A stretch of DNA of 64,000 bases, from assembly GCA_016209015.1 (NCBI GenBank), contig JACQWY010000037.1, forward strand, positions 38,561-102,560, in the 5' to 3' direction. This document shows positions 9,435 through 21,488 of the stretch, one piece after another. Under the pieces are notes generated by a model. It saw only the letters and a program-made list of their open reading frames with translations. It made no database searches and was not told the DNA's origin. How positions within the stretch are numbered: the first letter of the stretch is position 1; each line of letters starts with the position of its first letter. This stretch comes from Gammaproteobacteria bacterium. Its GTDB lineage: Bacteria; Pseudomonadota; Gammaproteobacteria; Ga0077536. Made by a program: the position numbers and the translations under genes.

Positions 9435-11195
9435 ATGACGGTCAAGCCACCCAACAAGCCGCGCGAGCACCTCGAGGGCACCGCTGAGAGCGGTTCGAGC
9501 CAGTCCTTGCTCCGCCTGCAGCGCGCCGTGTTGAAGCTCGCCCTGTCCTTCCGGGGCCAGAACCCGCGCCTCGACGAACTCCTCAAGCGCCTCGGGAGCT
9601 TGATGAAGGGCGGGCGGCGCGATGCCGAAATCCAGATCCTCATCGACGATATCGTCGAGGTCATCGTCAGCAACGACGTCGCGCGTGACCCGCGGCAGCT
9701 CGCGGCCGGCATGATCGGCGAGATGCTCGAGCACCTCGCACCGAAGCCCGCGTGGCGGGACCAGACGCGGGCGCTGCAGCGCCGGCTCCAGGATCTGGAA
9801 TCGGCTGATGATCTGCCGCGCTACTTGAAGGAAGCGGCCGAGCTCGTCAACGCGCAGCTCCGTGCGCCGTTCAACGGCCACGACGAGCGCGATCCGAAAG
9901 CCCGCGCCGGCGAGGACAACCTCGCGCGCCTGCTGGCAAGGCTCGATGCTCCACCGGAGCTGCAGCACGAGCTGGCGCGCATCCGCACCCGCCTCGAACA
10001 ACACGCGAGCCAGGCCCAGATCCTCGAATCCGTCGAGGAGACCGCGCGCCTCATATCGCAAGCGCTCGCCACGAACGTCACCGCGCCGGCCGCCCCCGCA
10101 ACCGCGGCCTGGCACGGGGCACGCACGAGCCTCCTGCAGTTCCTCGACCAGGTGACGCTTCCGGAGAAGCTCGTGCCCGAACTCGCGGCGCTGAAATCGG
10201 GACTCGCGAGCGCCGCGGACGACGCGCAGGTCGGACAGTCGGTCGCTGCGATCGCGGGTCTGATTGCGAAGGCCCGAGCGCTGCTCGAGCACGAGATCAC
10301 CGAGCTTCGCGAATTCCTGCGCGCCGTGCTGGAACGGCTCTCCGAGGTCAAGGACCGCATGGCGGAATCGGGCCTCGTGCATCTCGAGGCACTACAGAGC
10401 ACCGTCGACTTCGAACGCCTCATGGCCGCCCAGTTCGAAGACATGCGCGAAACGATCGCCGACGAACCGGATCTGAATGCCCTCAAGGACCAGATCGAAA
10501 ATCACCTCTCGACGATCGACGCGGGCCTGAAGGATTTCGCGCAGCGCGAGAAGCACCGTCACAGCGAGGCGAAGACGCAGCTCGGCTCGGTGGTCGACAA
10601 GCTCAATGCACTGGAAGAGGAGACGAAGAGCTTGCGCGAGAGCCTCGCCGAGCAGCGCAGCCGCTCGCTCATGGACTCTCTGACCGGCGTCCTCAATCGC
10701 ATCGGTTACGACGAGGCGATGGATCGCGAGTACGCGCGCTGGCAGCGTCACGGCGGCACGCTGTGCATCGCCGTCGTCGACGTCGATTACTTCAAGAGCG
10801 TCAACGACAGATTCGGGCACACCGCTGGCGACAAGGTGCTCTCGACGGTCGCGACGCTCGTCAAGCGCAGCATCCGCCAGAGTGACATCCTGTGTCGTTA
10901 CGGCGGCGAGGAATTCTCCCTGATCCTGCCGCAGACCGAGCTCGGGGGCGGTATCGCCGCGATGGAGAAGATCCGCGCGATCGTCGCCGACAGCAATTTC
11001 CGCTTCCGCGAAACGCCGGTGCCCGTCACGATTTCGATCGGCATCGCGGAATTCCACATGGGGGACGAACCTGGGGAAGTCTTCGATCGCGCGGACCGCG
11101 CGATGTATCTCGCAAAGGAGCTCGGGCGCAACCGGTGCTGTTCGGAACGCGACGTTCCCTACGTCGCGGCGCCTGCCGCTGCGGCCACGAACTGA
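9435..11195 (+). CDS. Diguanylate cyclase with long helical N-terminus
   Basis: A 586-residue soluble protein. Residues 1 to about 410 are mainly predicted coiled coil and helix with no membrane segment. Residues about 415-575 form a GGDEF domain with active-site GGEEF (490-494) and DSLTGVLNRIGYDEAM at its start. An RQSD inhibitory site lies exactly five residues before GGEEF, so product inhibition by c-di-GMP is expected. The 243-base gap after dsbA holds no convincing gene. A PilZ-domain gene, a possible c-di-GMP receptor, lies convergently 14 bases away. Confidence 0.92.
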   Translation: MTVKPPNKPREHLEGTAESGSSQSLLRLQRAVLKLALSFRGQNPRLDELLKRLGSLMKGGRRDAEIQILIDDIVEVIVSNDVARDPRQLAAGMIGEMLEHLAPKPAWRDQTRALQRRLQDLESADDLPRYLKEAAELVNAQLRAPFNGHDERDPKARAGEDNLARLLARLDAPPELQHELARIRTRLEQHASQAQILESVEETARLISQALATNVTAPAAPATAAWHGARTSLLQFLDQVTLPEKLVPELAALKSGLASAADDAQVGQSVAAIAGLIAKARALLEHEITELREFLRAVLERLSEVKDRMAESGLVHLEALQSTVDFERLMAAQFEDMRETIADEPDLNALKDQIENHLSTIDAGLKDFAQREKHRHSEAKTQLGSVVDKLNALEEETKSLRESLAEQRSRSLMDSLTGVLNRIGYDEAMDREYARWQRHGGTLCIAVVDVDYFKSVNDRFGHTAGDKVLSTVATLVKRSIRQSDILCRYGGEEFSLILPQTELGGGIAAMEKIRAIVADSNFRFRETPVPVTISIGIAEFHMGDEPGEVFDRADRAMYLAKELGRNRCCSERDVPYVAAPAAAATN

Positions 11196-11209
11196 GCCCG
11201 GTCGAGCCT

Positions 11210-11635
11210 CTAGCCGAGCGTTTCGATGAAGCGCTCGAGCTGCACGTAGGCTGCCTCGTCCACTTCCACGAACTCGAGCCCGAGCAGCATGTTGCGGTTG
11301 CGGGCCTGCGTGCAGTATTTCACGCGGCAGCGGGCCTGGAAGCCGCGCACCAGCCCCGGCTGCGGCAGCGCGATCGAGACATCGAGCAGCCGGTTGGGCG
11401 ACGGCGCGATGTCCGCCCCCATGGGATGGATCAGCAGCGCATAGCGCGGGTCACATTCGACCTGCACAGCCGCGAGCGAGATGTTGCGCAGCGTGCAGCG
11501 GAACGTGAGGCGCTCGGTCAGCCTGAGCAGCGTGCTGCAGGCGAGATCGTAGCGCGGCGCGAGGCGGCGTTCGGACATGGTCGGGACCGGCCCGCCGAAC
11601 GCGGCGCGGTCCGTGGTCTGACAAGTGCTCTTCAT
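11210..11635 (-). CDS. PilZ-domain protein
   Basis: About 141 residues. The core MSERRLAPRYDLACSTLL gives the PilZ RxxxR c-di-GMP-contacting motif, followed by beta strands ending MLLGLEFVEVD. PilZ proteins bind c-di-GMP. The start is uncertain: ATG at 11635 has GAAG upstream, while an internal ATG at 11578 would give 122 residues beginning exactly at the domain. It converges on the diguanylate cyclase, so the pair may be functionally linked. Confidence 0.8.
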   Translation of the reverse strand: MKSTCQTTDRAAFGGPVPTMSERRLAPRYDLACSTLLRLTERLTFRCTLRNISLAAVQVECDPRYALLIHPMGADIAPSPNRLLDVSIALPQPGLVRGFQARCRVKYCTQARNRNMLLGLEFVEVDEAAYVQLERFIETLG

Positions 11636-12092
11636 GTTCTTCGTTTTGATGGCGATAGACTCACGATTCACCCCAAGCAACCACCGCGCCCGAATCGGCC
11701 GCGGCTGCCCCCGACTCGAAGTATTGTGAACGGGCTCGCGAAATTGCAGGTCGCCCCCGCTTCCTGAAGGTGCATTTTGCGTTTGTTTACACGAGTCCTG
11801 CCGGGCATGCCCCGCGGCCGCTGAACGAAGGCACGTCGCGACGTCGTCACGCTGCGACAAACCCGCCACCCGCAGTTTGTTGCGGCGCCCGCCGCGGACT
11901 GCGGCCCGCGCCTACGGATCCACCCACGAACGTTCGCGCAGATCTTTGAACTGGCTGCGGATTTTCCGCACGGTCGATTTGGCACGCGGCTTGAAACGAG
12001 GTCGGAGCAGGCTGGCGCACGGCGCGCCCGCCGCGAACCGCGGGAACGCGAGCGCGCTCCCGCACCGACGACACATCGTGGAGGCTCACATC
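11636..12092. other. Intergenic region without a recognisable gene
   Basis: A stretch of 457 bases between the PilZ gene and the EF-hand gene. Open frames exist here but none has a convincing protein or ribosome site. It presumably carries the promoters of both flanking genes; I see no clear repeat or terminator. Confidence 0.5.
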
Positions 12093-12434
12093 ATGAACAA
12101 GCTCGCCATCGCTCTCGCCCTCGGTATCCTGTCCAGCACCGCAGCCGCCGACGGCTTCATGCCCTGGACCGACGTCTTCTCCAAGTTCGATACCGACACG
12201 GACGGCTCGGTCTCCATGCAGGAGGCCCAGAATCACGAAGTCGGCCAGGACTTCGTGGGCTTCTACCCGTTCATGAAGGATCATTTCGCGGACCTCGATG
12301 CGAATCACGACGGCAAAGTCACGCGCGACGAGCTCGCCGCGATGATGCATACGAAGAAGTGGACCGATAAGGACCTCGTGAACCAGTTCTACAAGAACAC
12401 CGGCTTCATGGCGGCGAACCCGGAGAACCAGTAG
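12093..12434 (+). CDS. Periplasmic EF-hand protein
   Basis: A 113-residue protein with a signal peptide (MNKLAIALALGILSSTAAA). It has two EF-hand Ca2+ loops, DTDTDGSVSMQE and DANHDGKVTRDE, with the acidic residues at positions 1, 3, 5 and 12 intact. A GGAGG ribosome site stands about ten bases before the ATG. It is probably a small calcium-binding exported protein; its role is unknown. Confidence 0.8.
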   Translation: MNKLAIALALGILSSTAAADGFMPWTDVFSKFDTDTDGSVSMQEAQNHEVGQDFVGFYPFMKDHFADLDANHDGKVTRDELAAMMHTKKWTDKDLVNQFYKNTGFMAANPENQ

Positions 12435-12601
12435 CGGGCGCGCGAGCCCCCGCCGCGGCAGGCGCGGACGCGTTCGAAAACAGCCGCGCCGCAACGTTTG
12501 TTTGCGCTGGCCGGGCGGGGTGGGACTCACATCGCGGGCCGGGTCCTCTGCTAGGATGAGAGGGTGGCTCTGGGGCTCACCTTCTCCAGCGGGGATCGCT
12601 C

Positions 12602-13741
12602 ATGGAACGCATCAAGCAGGCGCTCGAACAGGCACGCGAAGAACGCGTGAAAGTGCTCGGCGAGCGGACTTCCGGCCCGCTGTTCCTCACTGACGAAGGC
12701 CCCGGTGCCGACGCCCGTCTGGCGCAGGCCATCCGGCGCCGCTCGCCCGTCAACCAGCTCCCGCCCGAACGGCAGACCGCGCTCATCAGCGCGGGTCAGG
12801 TCCTGTCGCTCGGCGCCGGCGAAACGCTCCTGACGGCCGGCGAATCGAACGACTACGTGCACTACCTCCTGGAGGGCGCGCTCGCGATCGCCACCGAATT
12901 CGAACGCATCCAGACGCTCTACGCTTACCAGGACGCCGCCCTGCTGCCGGTCGACGAGCCCGGCACGAAGAGCCACACCGTGACGGCCGAGCTGCCCTCG
13001 CGGGTGTTCCGGATCACCCAGCAGGAGATCAACCGGCAGACCGAGGCAGCGGCCGCCGCGCCCGTGCCGACCGAACTCTACGCCGAGACGTTCACCGGCC
13101 AGCAGCTCGCCGAGCTGGTGAGCGAGATCAACGCCGATCACGAATCGCTCACGCCGCCCGTGGACCCCGCGCCCGCGGCCGCGCCGGTCGACGACGAGGT
13201 GAAGATCGGCGACCGCACGCTGAGTTTCCAGATCGACCCGGCATTCGTCGAACCGCCGTCCGAACCGCCGGAGTTCACGCCCGACGAGCTCGATCTCGTC
13301 GTCCGCCCCGCGACCGGTGACGAGCTCGCACAGATCATCCGCGATTTCGAGATCGAGCTGCGGCGTCAGTTCGAATCCATCAGGAATCAGGAACGGGCGC
13401 GCGCCCAGGCCCAGATGAAGTCGTACGCGGGGCGCGTGCACCGGCTCGCCGAGCAGCAGATGCGGGCGAAGATGGATATCGTGCGCGGCCGCTATCAGGT
13501 GGCCTATGCCGAGAAGGAGCGCAGGCTGCGCGAGCGCTACGAGCAGCTCATCACGCTCACGAACAAAGTGGCCCGGCAGAAAGCGGCCATCAACCAGGCG
13601 CGCCGCGAGCTCGAGGAGAAACTGCGGATCGCCGACCAGGTGCATCGCGATCTCAGCCGCATCGGACTGACGGTCACGAACCAGCTCGACGTGCTGGAAG
13701 ACATGATCCCCGCGGGCGACGCCGGCACCGGCGCCGGCTGA
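12602..13741 (+). CDS. Cyclic-nucleotide-binding-like protein with coiled coil
   Basis: A 379-residue soluble protein. Residues about 40-145 resemble a cNMP-binding beta barrel (LGAGETLLTAGESNDYVHYLLEG), though the phosphate-binding cassette is not clearly kept. Then comes a Pro/Ala-rich linker with acidic segments, and a long Arg/Glu/Gln-rich coiled coil (about 245-365). There is no DNA-binding or catalytic domain. I infer a regulatory or scaffold role without further support. Confidence 0.6.
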   Translation: MERIKQALEQAREERVKVLGERTSGPLFLTDEGPGADARLAQAIRRRSPVNQLPPERQTALISAGQVLSLGAGETLLTAGESNDYVHYLLEGALAIATEFERIQTLYAYQDAALLPVDEPGTKSHTVTAELPSRVFRITQQEINRQTEAAAAAPVPTELYAETFTGQQLAELVSEINADHESLTPPVDPAPAAAPVDDEVKIGDRTLSFQIDPAFVEPPSEPPEFTPDELDLVVRPATGDELAQIIRDFEIELRRQFESIRNQERARAQAQMKSYAGRVHRLAEQQMRAKMDIVRGRYQVAYAEKERRLRERYEQLITLTNKVARQKAAINQARRELEEKLRIADQVHRDLSRIGLTVTNQLDVLEDMIPAGDAGTGAG

Positions 13742-13759
13742 ACCCGGCGCCGCGCGTCT

Positions 13760-14026
13760 CTAGATCCCCATCCCGCTCAAGGTCACCATCAGGTCGTTCA
13801 GGATCGCGGTCAGCCGCGGATGCTCGACCTCGAAATGCTCGACGAGCGTCGGCAGCTCGGCGTTCAGCTCGGCGCCGCTCGCGCTGCCCTCGGGCGCGTC
13901 GATCTGGCGCTCGAGCGCGGCGATGAGCCCTTCGATGCGTGCCCGCTTCTCGGCATCGCCGCTGCCGAATTCGGCGAGCGCGGCGCGCAGCGCCTCGAGG
14001 GCTTGATGTAGTTGATCTCGACTCAT
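13760..14026 (-). CDS. DUF4404-type small protein
   Basis: An 88-residue acidic helical protein with the DUF4404-like ending LVEHFEVEHPRLTAILNDLM and a terminal SGMGI. Function unknown. The ATG at 14026 (MSRDQLHQ) is preferred to a GTG three codons upstream. It converges on the cNMP-like gene, only 18 bases away. Confidence 0.75.
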   Translation of the reverse strand: MSRDQLHQALEALRAALAEFGSGDAEKRARIEGLIAALERQIDAPEGSASGAELNAELPTLVEHFEVEHPRLTAILNDLMVTLSGMGI

Positions 14027-14123
14027 GACGGCCACCGGTTCCCGCTTGGAAAGAGCCGCGGTCCCGCACGCATCGCGCGTCGAGCCGCGTGCTCACAGTT
14101 TACCGCAGGCCGGCCCGCGTGCC

Positions 14124-16007
<1,884 letters not shown>

Positions 16008-16076
16008 GACACCTCTCCCGCCAGCGACGCCGCGCCATTCTAACCCCGACATCGCGGGCGGCGCTGGCCCAGGTGC

Positions 16077-16092
16077 TGTCGCAAACCGTACA
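16077..16092 (+). promoter_or_regulatory. NifA-type upstream activator site for nifV
   Basis: A TGT-N10-ACA match (TGTCGCAAACCGTACA). It ends 85 bases before the -24/-12 promoter at 16178, the usual distance for NifA looping. It lies in the divergent region shared with the sigma-54 activator gene. Confidence 0.75.
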
Positions 16093-16177
16093 AATGTAGC
16101 ATTTGCGCCCGCGCTCGCTCAGCAGGCGGGGTGCGTCAAAGCGCTGAGGCGCAAGCGGTAATTGACCACCGCCGCGT

Positions 16178-16194
16178 TTGGCACGGTGGTTGCC
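16178..16194 (+). promoter_or_regulatory. Sigma-54 (-24/-12) promoter of the nifV-fix operon
   Basis: TTGGCACGGTGGTTGCC fits the consensus YTGGCACGRNNNTTGCW at every position but the last. The GG and GC are ten bases apart. The predicted start is near 16205, about 27 bases before the nifV ATG. Confidence 0.9.
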
Positions 16195-16231
16195 CTTACC
16201 GTCTCAGGCAGGCATTGCGGAGCGCGCGACC

Positions 16232-17353
16232 ATGACATCGAGCGTCGTCATCAACGACACCACGCTGCGCGACGGCGAGCAGACGGCGGGCGTCGCGTTC
16301 ACCGTCGAGGAGAAGCTCGCGATCGCGGCCGCACTCGCGGCGGCCGGTGTGCCGGAAATGGAGGTCGGTATTCCAATCATGGGCCCGGAGGAGCAGGAGG
16401 TGATCCGGGCGATCGCCGATCTCCGCCTGCCCGCGAAGCTCATGGTGTGGGGCCGCATGCTGGAACCCGATCTGCAGACGATGGCGTCCTGCGGCGCGGA
16501 CATCGTGAATCTCTCGATCCCGGTCTCCGATCTGCACCTCCGGCACAAGGTGCAGCGATCGCGCGACTGGGTGCTCGGCCAGGTCACGCGCTGCGTCTCG
16601 ATGGCGCGCGACCTCGGTTGCGAGGTCGCCGTCGGCGGCGAGGATTCCTCGCGCGCGGACCCCGATTTCCTGGCCCGCGTCGCGGAGACCGCCGCCCGCG
16701 CCGGCGCGCGCCGCTTCCGCTTCGCGGACACGCTCGGCGTACTCGATCCCTTCGGCACCGAGGCCCGCATCCGCCGCCTTCGCGCGGCCGTGGACCTCGA
16801 GATAGAAATCCACTCGCACAACGACCTCGGACTCGCGACGGCGAACACGCTCGCGGCGATCCGCGGCGGCGCGACGCACGCGAACACGACCGTCAACGGC
16901 CTCGGCGAGCGCGCGGGCAACGCGCCGCTCGAAGAAGTCGTGATGGCGCTGCGTCACCTGTACGGCATCGAGGCCGGCATCGACACGCAGGTCTTCCCCG
17001 CGATTTCCGCGCTCGTCGCGCGAGCTTCGGGGCGGCCGGTTGCCGCGAACAAGAGCATCGTCGGCGAAGCGGTCTTCAATCACGAATCCGGCATTCATGT
17101 CGACGGCCTGCTCAAGCATCGCGACACTTACCAGGGCTTCGATCCCGGCGAGGTCGGGCGCCGCCATCGCGTCGTGCTCGGCAAGCATTCCGGCACGAAG
17201 TCCGTCGTGCAGGCGTATTCCGATCTGGGCATCACGCTGAACGGGCCGGAAGCCCGCGCGCTGCTCGGCCGCATCCGCGACTACGCCGTCGCCACGAAGC
17301 GCGTGCCGCGCGCCGTGGAGTTGCGCCGCTTCTATCGCGAGGCGAACGCATGA
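16232..17353 (+). CDS. nifV: Homocitrate synthase
   Basis: A 373-residue enzyme that condenses acetyl-CoA and 2-oxoglutarate to homocitrate, the organic ligand of FeMo-co. It has the DmpG/LeuA-like fold marks [17 protein letters not shown] at the N-terminus, the metal site [26 protein letters not shown], and [14 protein letters not shown]. First gene of an operon behind a NifA/sigma-54 promoter, followed by iscX and nifW, which separates it from leucine or lysine biosynthetic homologues. The ATG at 16232 begins [11 protein letters not shown]. Confidence 0.95.
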   Translation: MTSSVVINDTTLRDGEQTAGVAFTVEEKLAIAAALAAAGVPEMEVGIPIMGPEEQEVIRAIADLRLPAKLMVWGRMLEPDLQTMASCGADIVNLSIPVSDLHLRHKVQRSRDWVLGQVTRCVSMARDLGCEVAVGGEDSSRADPDFLARVAETAARAGARRFRFADTLGVLDPFGTEARIRRLRAAVDLEIEIHSHNDLGLATANTLAAIRGGATHANTTVNGLGERAGNAPLEEVVMALRHLYGIEAGIDTQVFPAISALVARASGRPVAANKSIVGEAVFNHESGIHVDGLLKHRDTYQGFDPGEVGRRHRVVLGKHSGTKSVVQAYSDLGITLNGPEARALLGRIRDYAVATKRVPRAVELRRFYREANA

Positions 17354-17556
17354 GCCCGGACCTGTGCTGGACGGACGTCGCGGAGATCACGTTCCAGCTC
17401 GCGGAGGCCCATCCGGACGTCGATCCGAAGTACGTCAGCTTTCCGGAACTCTACCGCTGGATCCTCGCGCTGCCGGACTTCAGCGACGATCCCGCGCGCT
17501 GCAACGAACGCGTGCTCGAAGCGATCCAGGGCGCCTGGCTCGCGGAGCTCGCCTGA
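17350..17556 (+). CDS. iscX: IscX-like Fe-S assembly protein
   Basis: A 68-residue acidic protein with the family pattern [41 protein letters not shown] and [14 protein letters not shown]. IscX binds IscS and iron and modulates Fe-S cluster assembly. Its ATG overlaps the nifV stop (ATGA), so it is translationally coupled. An iscX inside a nif operon is less common than in an isc operon and suggests a nitrogenase-dedicated copy. Confidence 0.88.
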   Translation: MSPDLCWTDVAEITFQLAEAHPDVDPKYVSFPELYRWILALPDFSDDPARCNERVLEAIQGAWLAELA

Positions 17557-17566
17557 GGATCCGCCC

Positions 17567-17920
17567 ATGAGCCCATCGCCCGAAACTGCGTTGAATTCCC
17601 GGCTCGGCACGCTCTCCGCCGCCGAAGAGTTCTTCGATTTCTTCGCCGTGCGCTACGAGCAGCACGTGGTGAACGTGAGCCGCCTGCACATTCTCAAGCG
17701 CTACCGGCAGTACCTCGACCGCGCCGGCGATCTCGCCGCGCTCGACGCCGACACGCTCGTCGCGACGCATCGCGAATGCCTCAGCCGGGCGCACGCGGAT
17801 TTCACGCGATCGAGCGGCGTGCAGGAGAAGGTGTTCAAGGTCTTCCAGCAGGCCGAGGGCCGCCAGCACGTCACGGTGGATGCGCTGCGCGCGAGCCTGT
17901 CTTCGCAGAAACGGGACTGA
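17567..17920 (+). CDS. nifW: Nitrogenase-stabilising protein NifW
   Basis: A 117-residue protein with the NifW hallmarks LSAAEEFFDFFAVRYEQHVV, NVSRLHILKRYRQYL, and a C-terminal FKVFQQAEG. NifW associates with the MoFe protein and is implicated in its maturation or oxygen tolerance. It starts ten bases after iscX and ends four bases before fixA. Confidence 0.93.
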   Translation: MSPSPETALNSRLGTLSAAEEFFDFFAVRYEQHVVNVSRLHILKRYRQYLDRAGDLAALDADTLVATHRECLSRAHADFTRSSGVQEKVFKVFQQAEGRQHVTVDALRASLSSQKRD

Positions 17921-17924
17921 GCCC

Positions 17925-18779
17925 ATGCACATCGTCGTCTGCATCAAGCAAGTCCCGGACAGTGCGCAAATCCGCGTCCATCCGGTGACGAACACCATCA
18001 TGCGCCAGGGCGTGCCGGCCATCGTCAATCCCTACGACTTGTATGCGATTGAAGAGGCCCTGCGTCTGAAGGATCGCTGTCACGGCCGCGTCACGGTGCT
18101 TTCCATGGGTCCGCCGCAGGCCGAGACGGCGTTGCGCAAGGCGATCTCCTTCGGCGCCGACGAAGCGGTGCTGCTCACCGATCGATCCTTCGCGGGTGCG
18201 GACACGCTCGCGACGAGCTACGCGCTCGCCGCCGCCATCGGGAAAATCAACGAGGAGCTGCCGGTCGATCTCGTGTTCACCGGCAAGCAGACGATCGACG
18301 GCGACACCGCGCAAGTCGGCCCCGGCATCGCGAAGCGCCTGGGCCTCGAGCTCCTCACCTACGTCTCGCAGATCGACGCGCTCGATCTCGAGCGGCGCGA
18401 GATCGTCGTGCGCCGCCGCGCCGAGGGCGGCGTGCAGGTGCTGAAGACGCGCCTGCCCGCGCTCATCACCATGCTCGAGGGTACGAACGAAGTGCGCTTC
18501 GCGACGATGGCGAACATGTTCCGCGCCGCGCGCTACGACTTGAAAGTGTGGAGCAAGGAAGACGCCGGCATCACGGACGCGACGAAGATCGGCTTGAAAG
18601 GATCTCCTACCGTCGTCGCGAAAGTGTTCGCACCGCAGCCGCGCTCGAAGCCCGCCGAGCTCGTCGGCAACGAGACGAGCTCACCGCAGGATCTCGCGGT
18701 GAATCTCATCACGACGCTCTTCGCCCGCCATCCGAATCTCGAGAGCCAGTTCGCGAAGAACGCAGGAGTGAGCCCATGA
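17925..18779 (+). CDS. fixA: Electron transfer flavoprotein beta subunit FixA
   Basis: A 284-residue ETF beta subunit ([53 protein letters not shown]). FixABCX bifurcates NADH electrons, passing one pair to quinone and the other to ferredoxin or flavodoxin that reduces nitrogenase. The location between nifW and fixB supports the nitrogen-fixation role over a general ETF. It overlaps fixB by four bases. Confidence 0.95.
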   Translation: MHIVVCIKQVPDSAQIRVHPVTNTIMRQGVPAIVNPYDLYAIEEALRLKDRCHGRVTVLSMGPPQAETALRKAISFGADEAVLLTDRSFAGADTLATSYALAAAIGKINEELPVDLVFTGKQTIDGDTAQVGPGIAKRLGLELLTYVSQIDALDLERREIVVRRRAEGGVQVLKTRLPALITMLEGTNEVRFATMANMFRAARYDLKVWSKEDAGITDATKIGLKGSPTVVAKVFAPQPRSKPAELVGNETSSPQDLAVNLITTLFARHPNLESQFAKNAGVSP

Positions 18780-19864
18780 GCGAGACCGCACCGAAGAAGG
18801 CCGGCGGCCGCCGCAAGGTCGAGCTCGACCCGCGCCTGCAGGCCTATCGCGGCGTGTGGGTGTTCGTCGAGCACGAGCGCGGCGGCATCCAGCCCGTGTC
18901 CTGGGAGCTGCTCGGCGAAGGCCGCAAGCTCGCCGACAAGCTCGGCGTCGAGCTCGCCGGCGTCGTGATGGGCGCGCCCGGCGAAACGGCCCGCCGCTTC
19001 TGCCGCGAAGCCTTCCACTACGGCGCCGACCTCTGCTATCTCGTCGAGGATCCGGTGCTCAGCGATTATCGCAATCAGCCGTACACGAAGGCGCTGACGG
19101 ATCTCGTCGATACCTACCAGCCCGAGATCCTCATGCTCGGCGCGACGACGCTCGGCCGCGATCTCGCGGGGAGTGTCGCGACGACCTTGAAGACGGGCCT
19201 GACCGCCGACTGCACCGAGCTCAACATCGACATGGACAACCGCAGCCTCGCGGCGACGCGCCCGACGTTCGGCGGGCGGCTGCTGTGCACGATCCAGACG
19301 CTGAACTACCGGCCGCAGATGGCGACCGTGCGGCCGCGCGTGATGTCGATGCCGGCGCCGGACAGGAGTCGCGAGGGCCGCATCGTCGAGCACGCACTGG
19401 GCATGATCGAGACGGACATCGTCACGAAGGTCCTCGACTACCTCCCGGACGCGAACACCGACGAGCCGCAGCTCGCGTTCGCCGACATCATCGTCGCCGC
19501 GGGCCGCGGGCTGAAGCGCGCGGAGAACTTCAAGATGATCTGTGACCTCGCGGCCGTGCTCGGCGCCGAGGTCGGCGCGACGCGTCCGCTCGTGCAGGCC
19601 GGCTGGGTCGGGCTCGAGCGCCAGGTCGGCCAGTCGGGCAAGACGGTCCGGCCCAAGCTCTACATCGCGGTCGGGATCTCCGGTGCGATCCAGCATCGCG
19701 TCGGCATGGAGAGCTCGGACGTCATCGTCGCGATCAACAACGACCCGCAGGCGCCTATTTTCGATTTCGCGCACTACGGTATCGTCGGCAACGCCATGAC
19801 GGTGGTACCCGCATTGACCGAAGCGTTCCGCCAGCAGCTCGCCGTCGTGCGGCGCGCCGGCTGA
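18776..19864 (+). CDS. fixB: Electron transfer flavoprotein alpha subunit FixB
   Basis: A 362-residue ETF alpha subunit. The N-terminal domain begins [20 protein letters not shown]. The C-terminal FAD domain holds [42 protein letters not shown] and [13 protein letters not shown]. It pairs with FixA to carry the bifurcating flavin. ATG overlaps the fixA stop. Confidence 0.95.
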   Translation: MSETAPKKAGGRRKVELDPRLQAYRGVWVFVEHERGGIQPVSWELLGEGRKLADKLGVELAGVVMGAPGETARRFCREAFHYGADLCYLVEDPVLSDYRNQPYTKALTDLVDTYQPEILMLGATTLGRDLAGSVATTLKTGLTADCTELNIDMDNRSLAATRPTFGGRLLCTIQTLNYRPQMATVRPRVMSMPAPDRSREGRIVEHALGMIETDIVTKVLDYLPDANTDEPQLAFADIIVAAGRGLKRAENFKMICDLAAVLGAEVGATRPLVQAGWVGLERQVGQSGKTVRPKLYIAVGISGAIQHRVGMESSDVIVAINNDPQAPIFDFAHYGIVGNAMTVVPALTEAFRQQLAVVRRAG

Positions 19865-19883
19865 GCGGGGCAGGAGCAACAGC

Positions 19884-21182
19884 ATGGCCGAGAAATTCGA
19901 CGTGATAGTGGTCGGCGCGGGACCTTCGGGCAACGCCGCCGCCTATACGCTCGCGAAAGCGGGCCTGTCGGTACTGCAGATCGAGCGCGGCGAATATCCC
20001 GGCTCGAAGAACGTGCAGGGTGCGATCCTCTATGCGGATGCGCTGGAGAAGATCATTCCCGACTTCCGCGACGACGCGCCGCTGGAACGCCATCTCATCG
20101 AGCAGCGCCTGTGGGTGCTCGACGACGAGAGCTACGTCGGCACGACCTACCGCTCGGACGATTTCGACAGGCCGCCGCACAATCGCTACACCATCATCCG
20201 CGCCCAGATCGACAAGTGGTTCTCGGGCAAGGTGCAGGAAGCGGGTGCGCTCGTCATCTGCGAGACGACGGTCACGAACCTCATCATGGACGGCGAACGG
20301 GTGATCGGCGTGCAGACGGATCGCGAGGGCGGCTCGATCTACGCCGACGTCGTGATCCTCGCGGACGGCGTGAACTCGCTGCTCGCGAAACGCGCGGGTT
20401 TCCATGCCGAGATCAAGCCGACGGACGTCGCGCTCGCCGTGAAGGAAATCTTCTTCATGCCCGAGGAGACTATTTGCTCGCGCTTCAACCTGCAGGGCGA
20501 GCAGGGTGTCGCGATCGAAATGGTCGGCAAGATCACGAAGGGCATGGTCGGCACCGGTTTCCTGTATACGAATCGCGAGTCGCTCACGATCGGCGTCGGC
20601 TGTCTCGCGAGCGATTTCCGTTCGAGCGGCACGCCGGCCTATGCGCTCCTCGAAGAGATGAAGAAGCATCCGGCGATAGCGCCGCTGCTCGAAGGCGGCG
20701 AGATGAAGGAGTACACGGCGCATCTCATTCCCGAGGGCGGCTACGAGGCGATGCCGAAGATCTACGGCGAAGGTTGGGTGATCGTCGGCGACAGCGGGCA
20801 GTTCGTGAATGCCGTGCATCGCGAGGGCTCGAATCTCGCGATGACGACGGGGCAGATCGCGGCGCAGACGATCGTCGAGCTCGAGACCGAGGGCAGGCCG
20901 ATGACGGCGAAGAATCTCGCGCGCTACTCGTCCAGGCTCAACGCGAGCTTCGTCATCAAGGATCTGAAGAAGTACCGCGACCTGCCGGCGATCCTGCACA
21001 AGAACAAGCAGTTCGTGACTTCCTATCCCGAGCTCGTGAACCGCGCCGCACACACCATGATCCGCGTCGACGGTGTCGACAAGCGCAGCAAGGAACGCGA
21101 GATCCGCGGCAGCTTCGTGCGCGCGCGCTCGCTGTTCGGGCTCATGAGTGATGCATTCAAGCTCTGGAGGGCGTTCGAATGA
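19884..21182 (+). CDS. fixC: Flavoprotein FixC (ETF:quinone oxidoreductase-like)
   Basis: A 432-residue FAD protein. It opens with a dinucleotide-binding motif ([20 protein letters not shown]) and carries the conserved [14 protein letters not shown] and [18 protein letters not shown] segments. FixC resembles ETF-quinone oxidoreductase without its ferredoxin domain, which is supplied by FixX. A GGAGC site precedes the ATG; its stop overlaps fixX by four bases. Confidence 0.95.
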   Translation: MAEKFDVIVVGAGPSGNAAAYTLAKAGLSVLQIERGEYPGSKNVQGAILYADALEKIIPDFRDDAPLERHLIEQRLWVLDDESYVGTTYRSDDFDRPPHNRYTIIRAQIDKWFSGKVQEAGALVICETTVTNLIMDGERVIGVQTDREGGSIYADVVILADGVNSLLAKRAGFHAEIKPTDVALAVKEIFFMPEETICSRFNLQGEQGVAIEMVGKITKGMVGTGFLYTNRESLTIGVGCLASDFRSSGTPAYALLEEMKKHPAIAPLLEGGEMKEYTAHLIPEGGYEAMPKIYGEGWVIVGDSGQFVNAVHREGSNLAMTTGQIAAQTIVELETEGRPMTAKNLARYSSRLNASFVIKDLKKYRDLPAILHKNKQFVTSYPELVNRAAHTMIRVDGVDKRSKEREIRGSFVRARSLFGLMSDAFKLWRAFE

Positions 21183-21466
21183 TCAAAATCGAGGAGAAAC
21201 TCTTCCAGAACCGCTACCGCGTCGACAGCGGCCGGCCGCACATCAGGATCAAGGATCCGGAGCTCTGTCTGAGCGCGTGCGAAACGAAGCCCTGCACGTA
21301 CTGCTGTCCCGCGGCCTGCTACACGCGCGAAGGCGGCGGTCAGGTGGTGCTGATCACGGACGGCTGCCTCGAGTGCGGTACGTGTCGCGTGATCTGCAAC
21401 GAGCTCGAGAACGTCGACTGGGATTATCCGCGCGGCGGCTTCGGCATACTGTTCAAGTTCGGTTAG
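21179..21466 (+). CDS. fixX: Ferredoxin-like protein FixX
   Basis: A 95-residue ferredoxin of the FixX/ETF-QO type: [18 protein letters not shown] followed by [14 protein letters not shown]. It would carry electrons between FixC and the low-potential acceptor. Its start is coupled to the fixC stop. Confidence 0.95.
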   Translation: MIKIEEKLFQNRYRVDSGRPHIRIKDPELCLSACETKPCTYCCPAACYTREGGGQVVLITDGCLECGTCRVICNELENVDWDYPRGGFGILFKFG

Positions 21467-21488
21467 GGGCGGAGCACCGGCTGCTGCG

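Noticed and set aside
9214..9438. A small plus-strand frame between dsbA and the diguanylate cyclase
   Set aside because: It has no clear ribosome site, has low complexity, and ends inside the next gene start.
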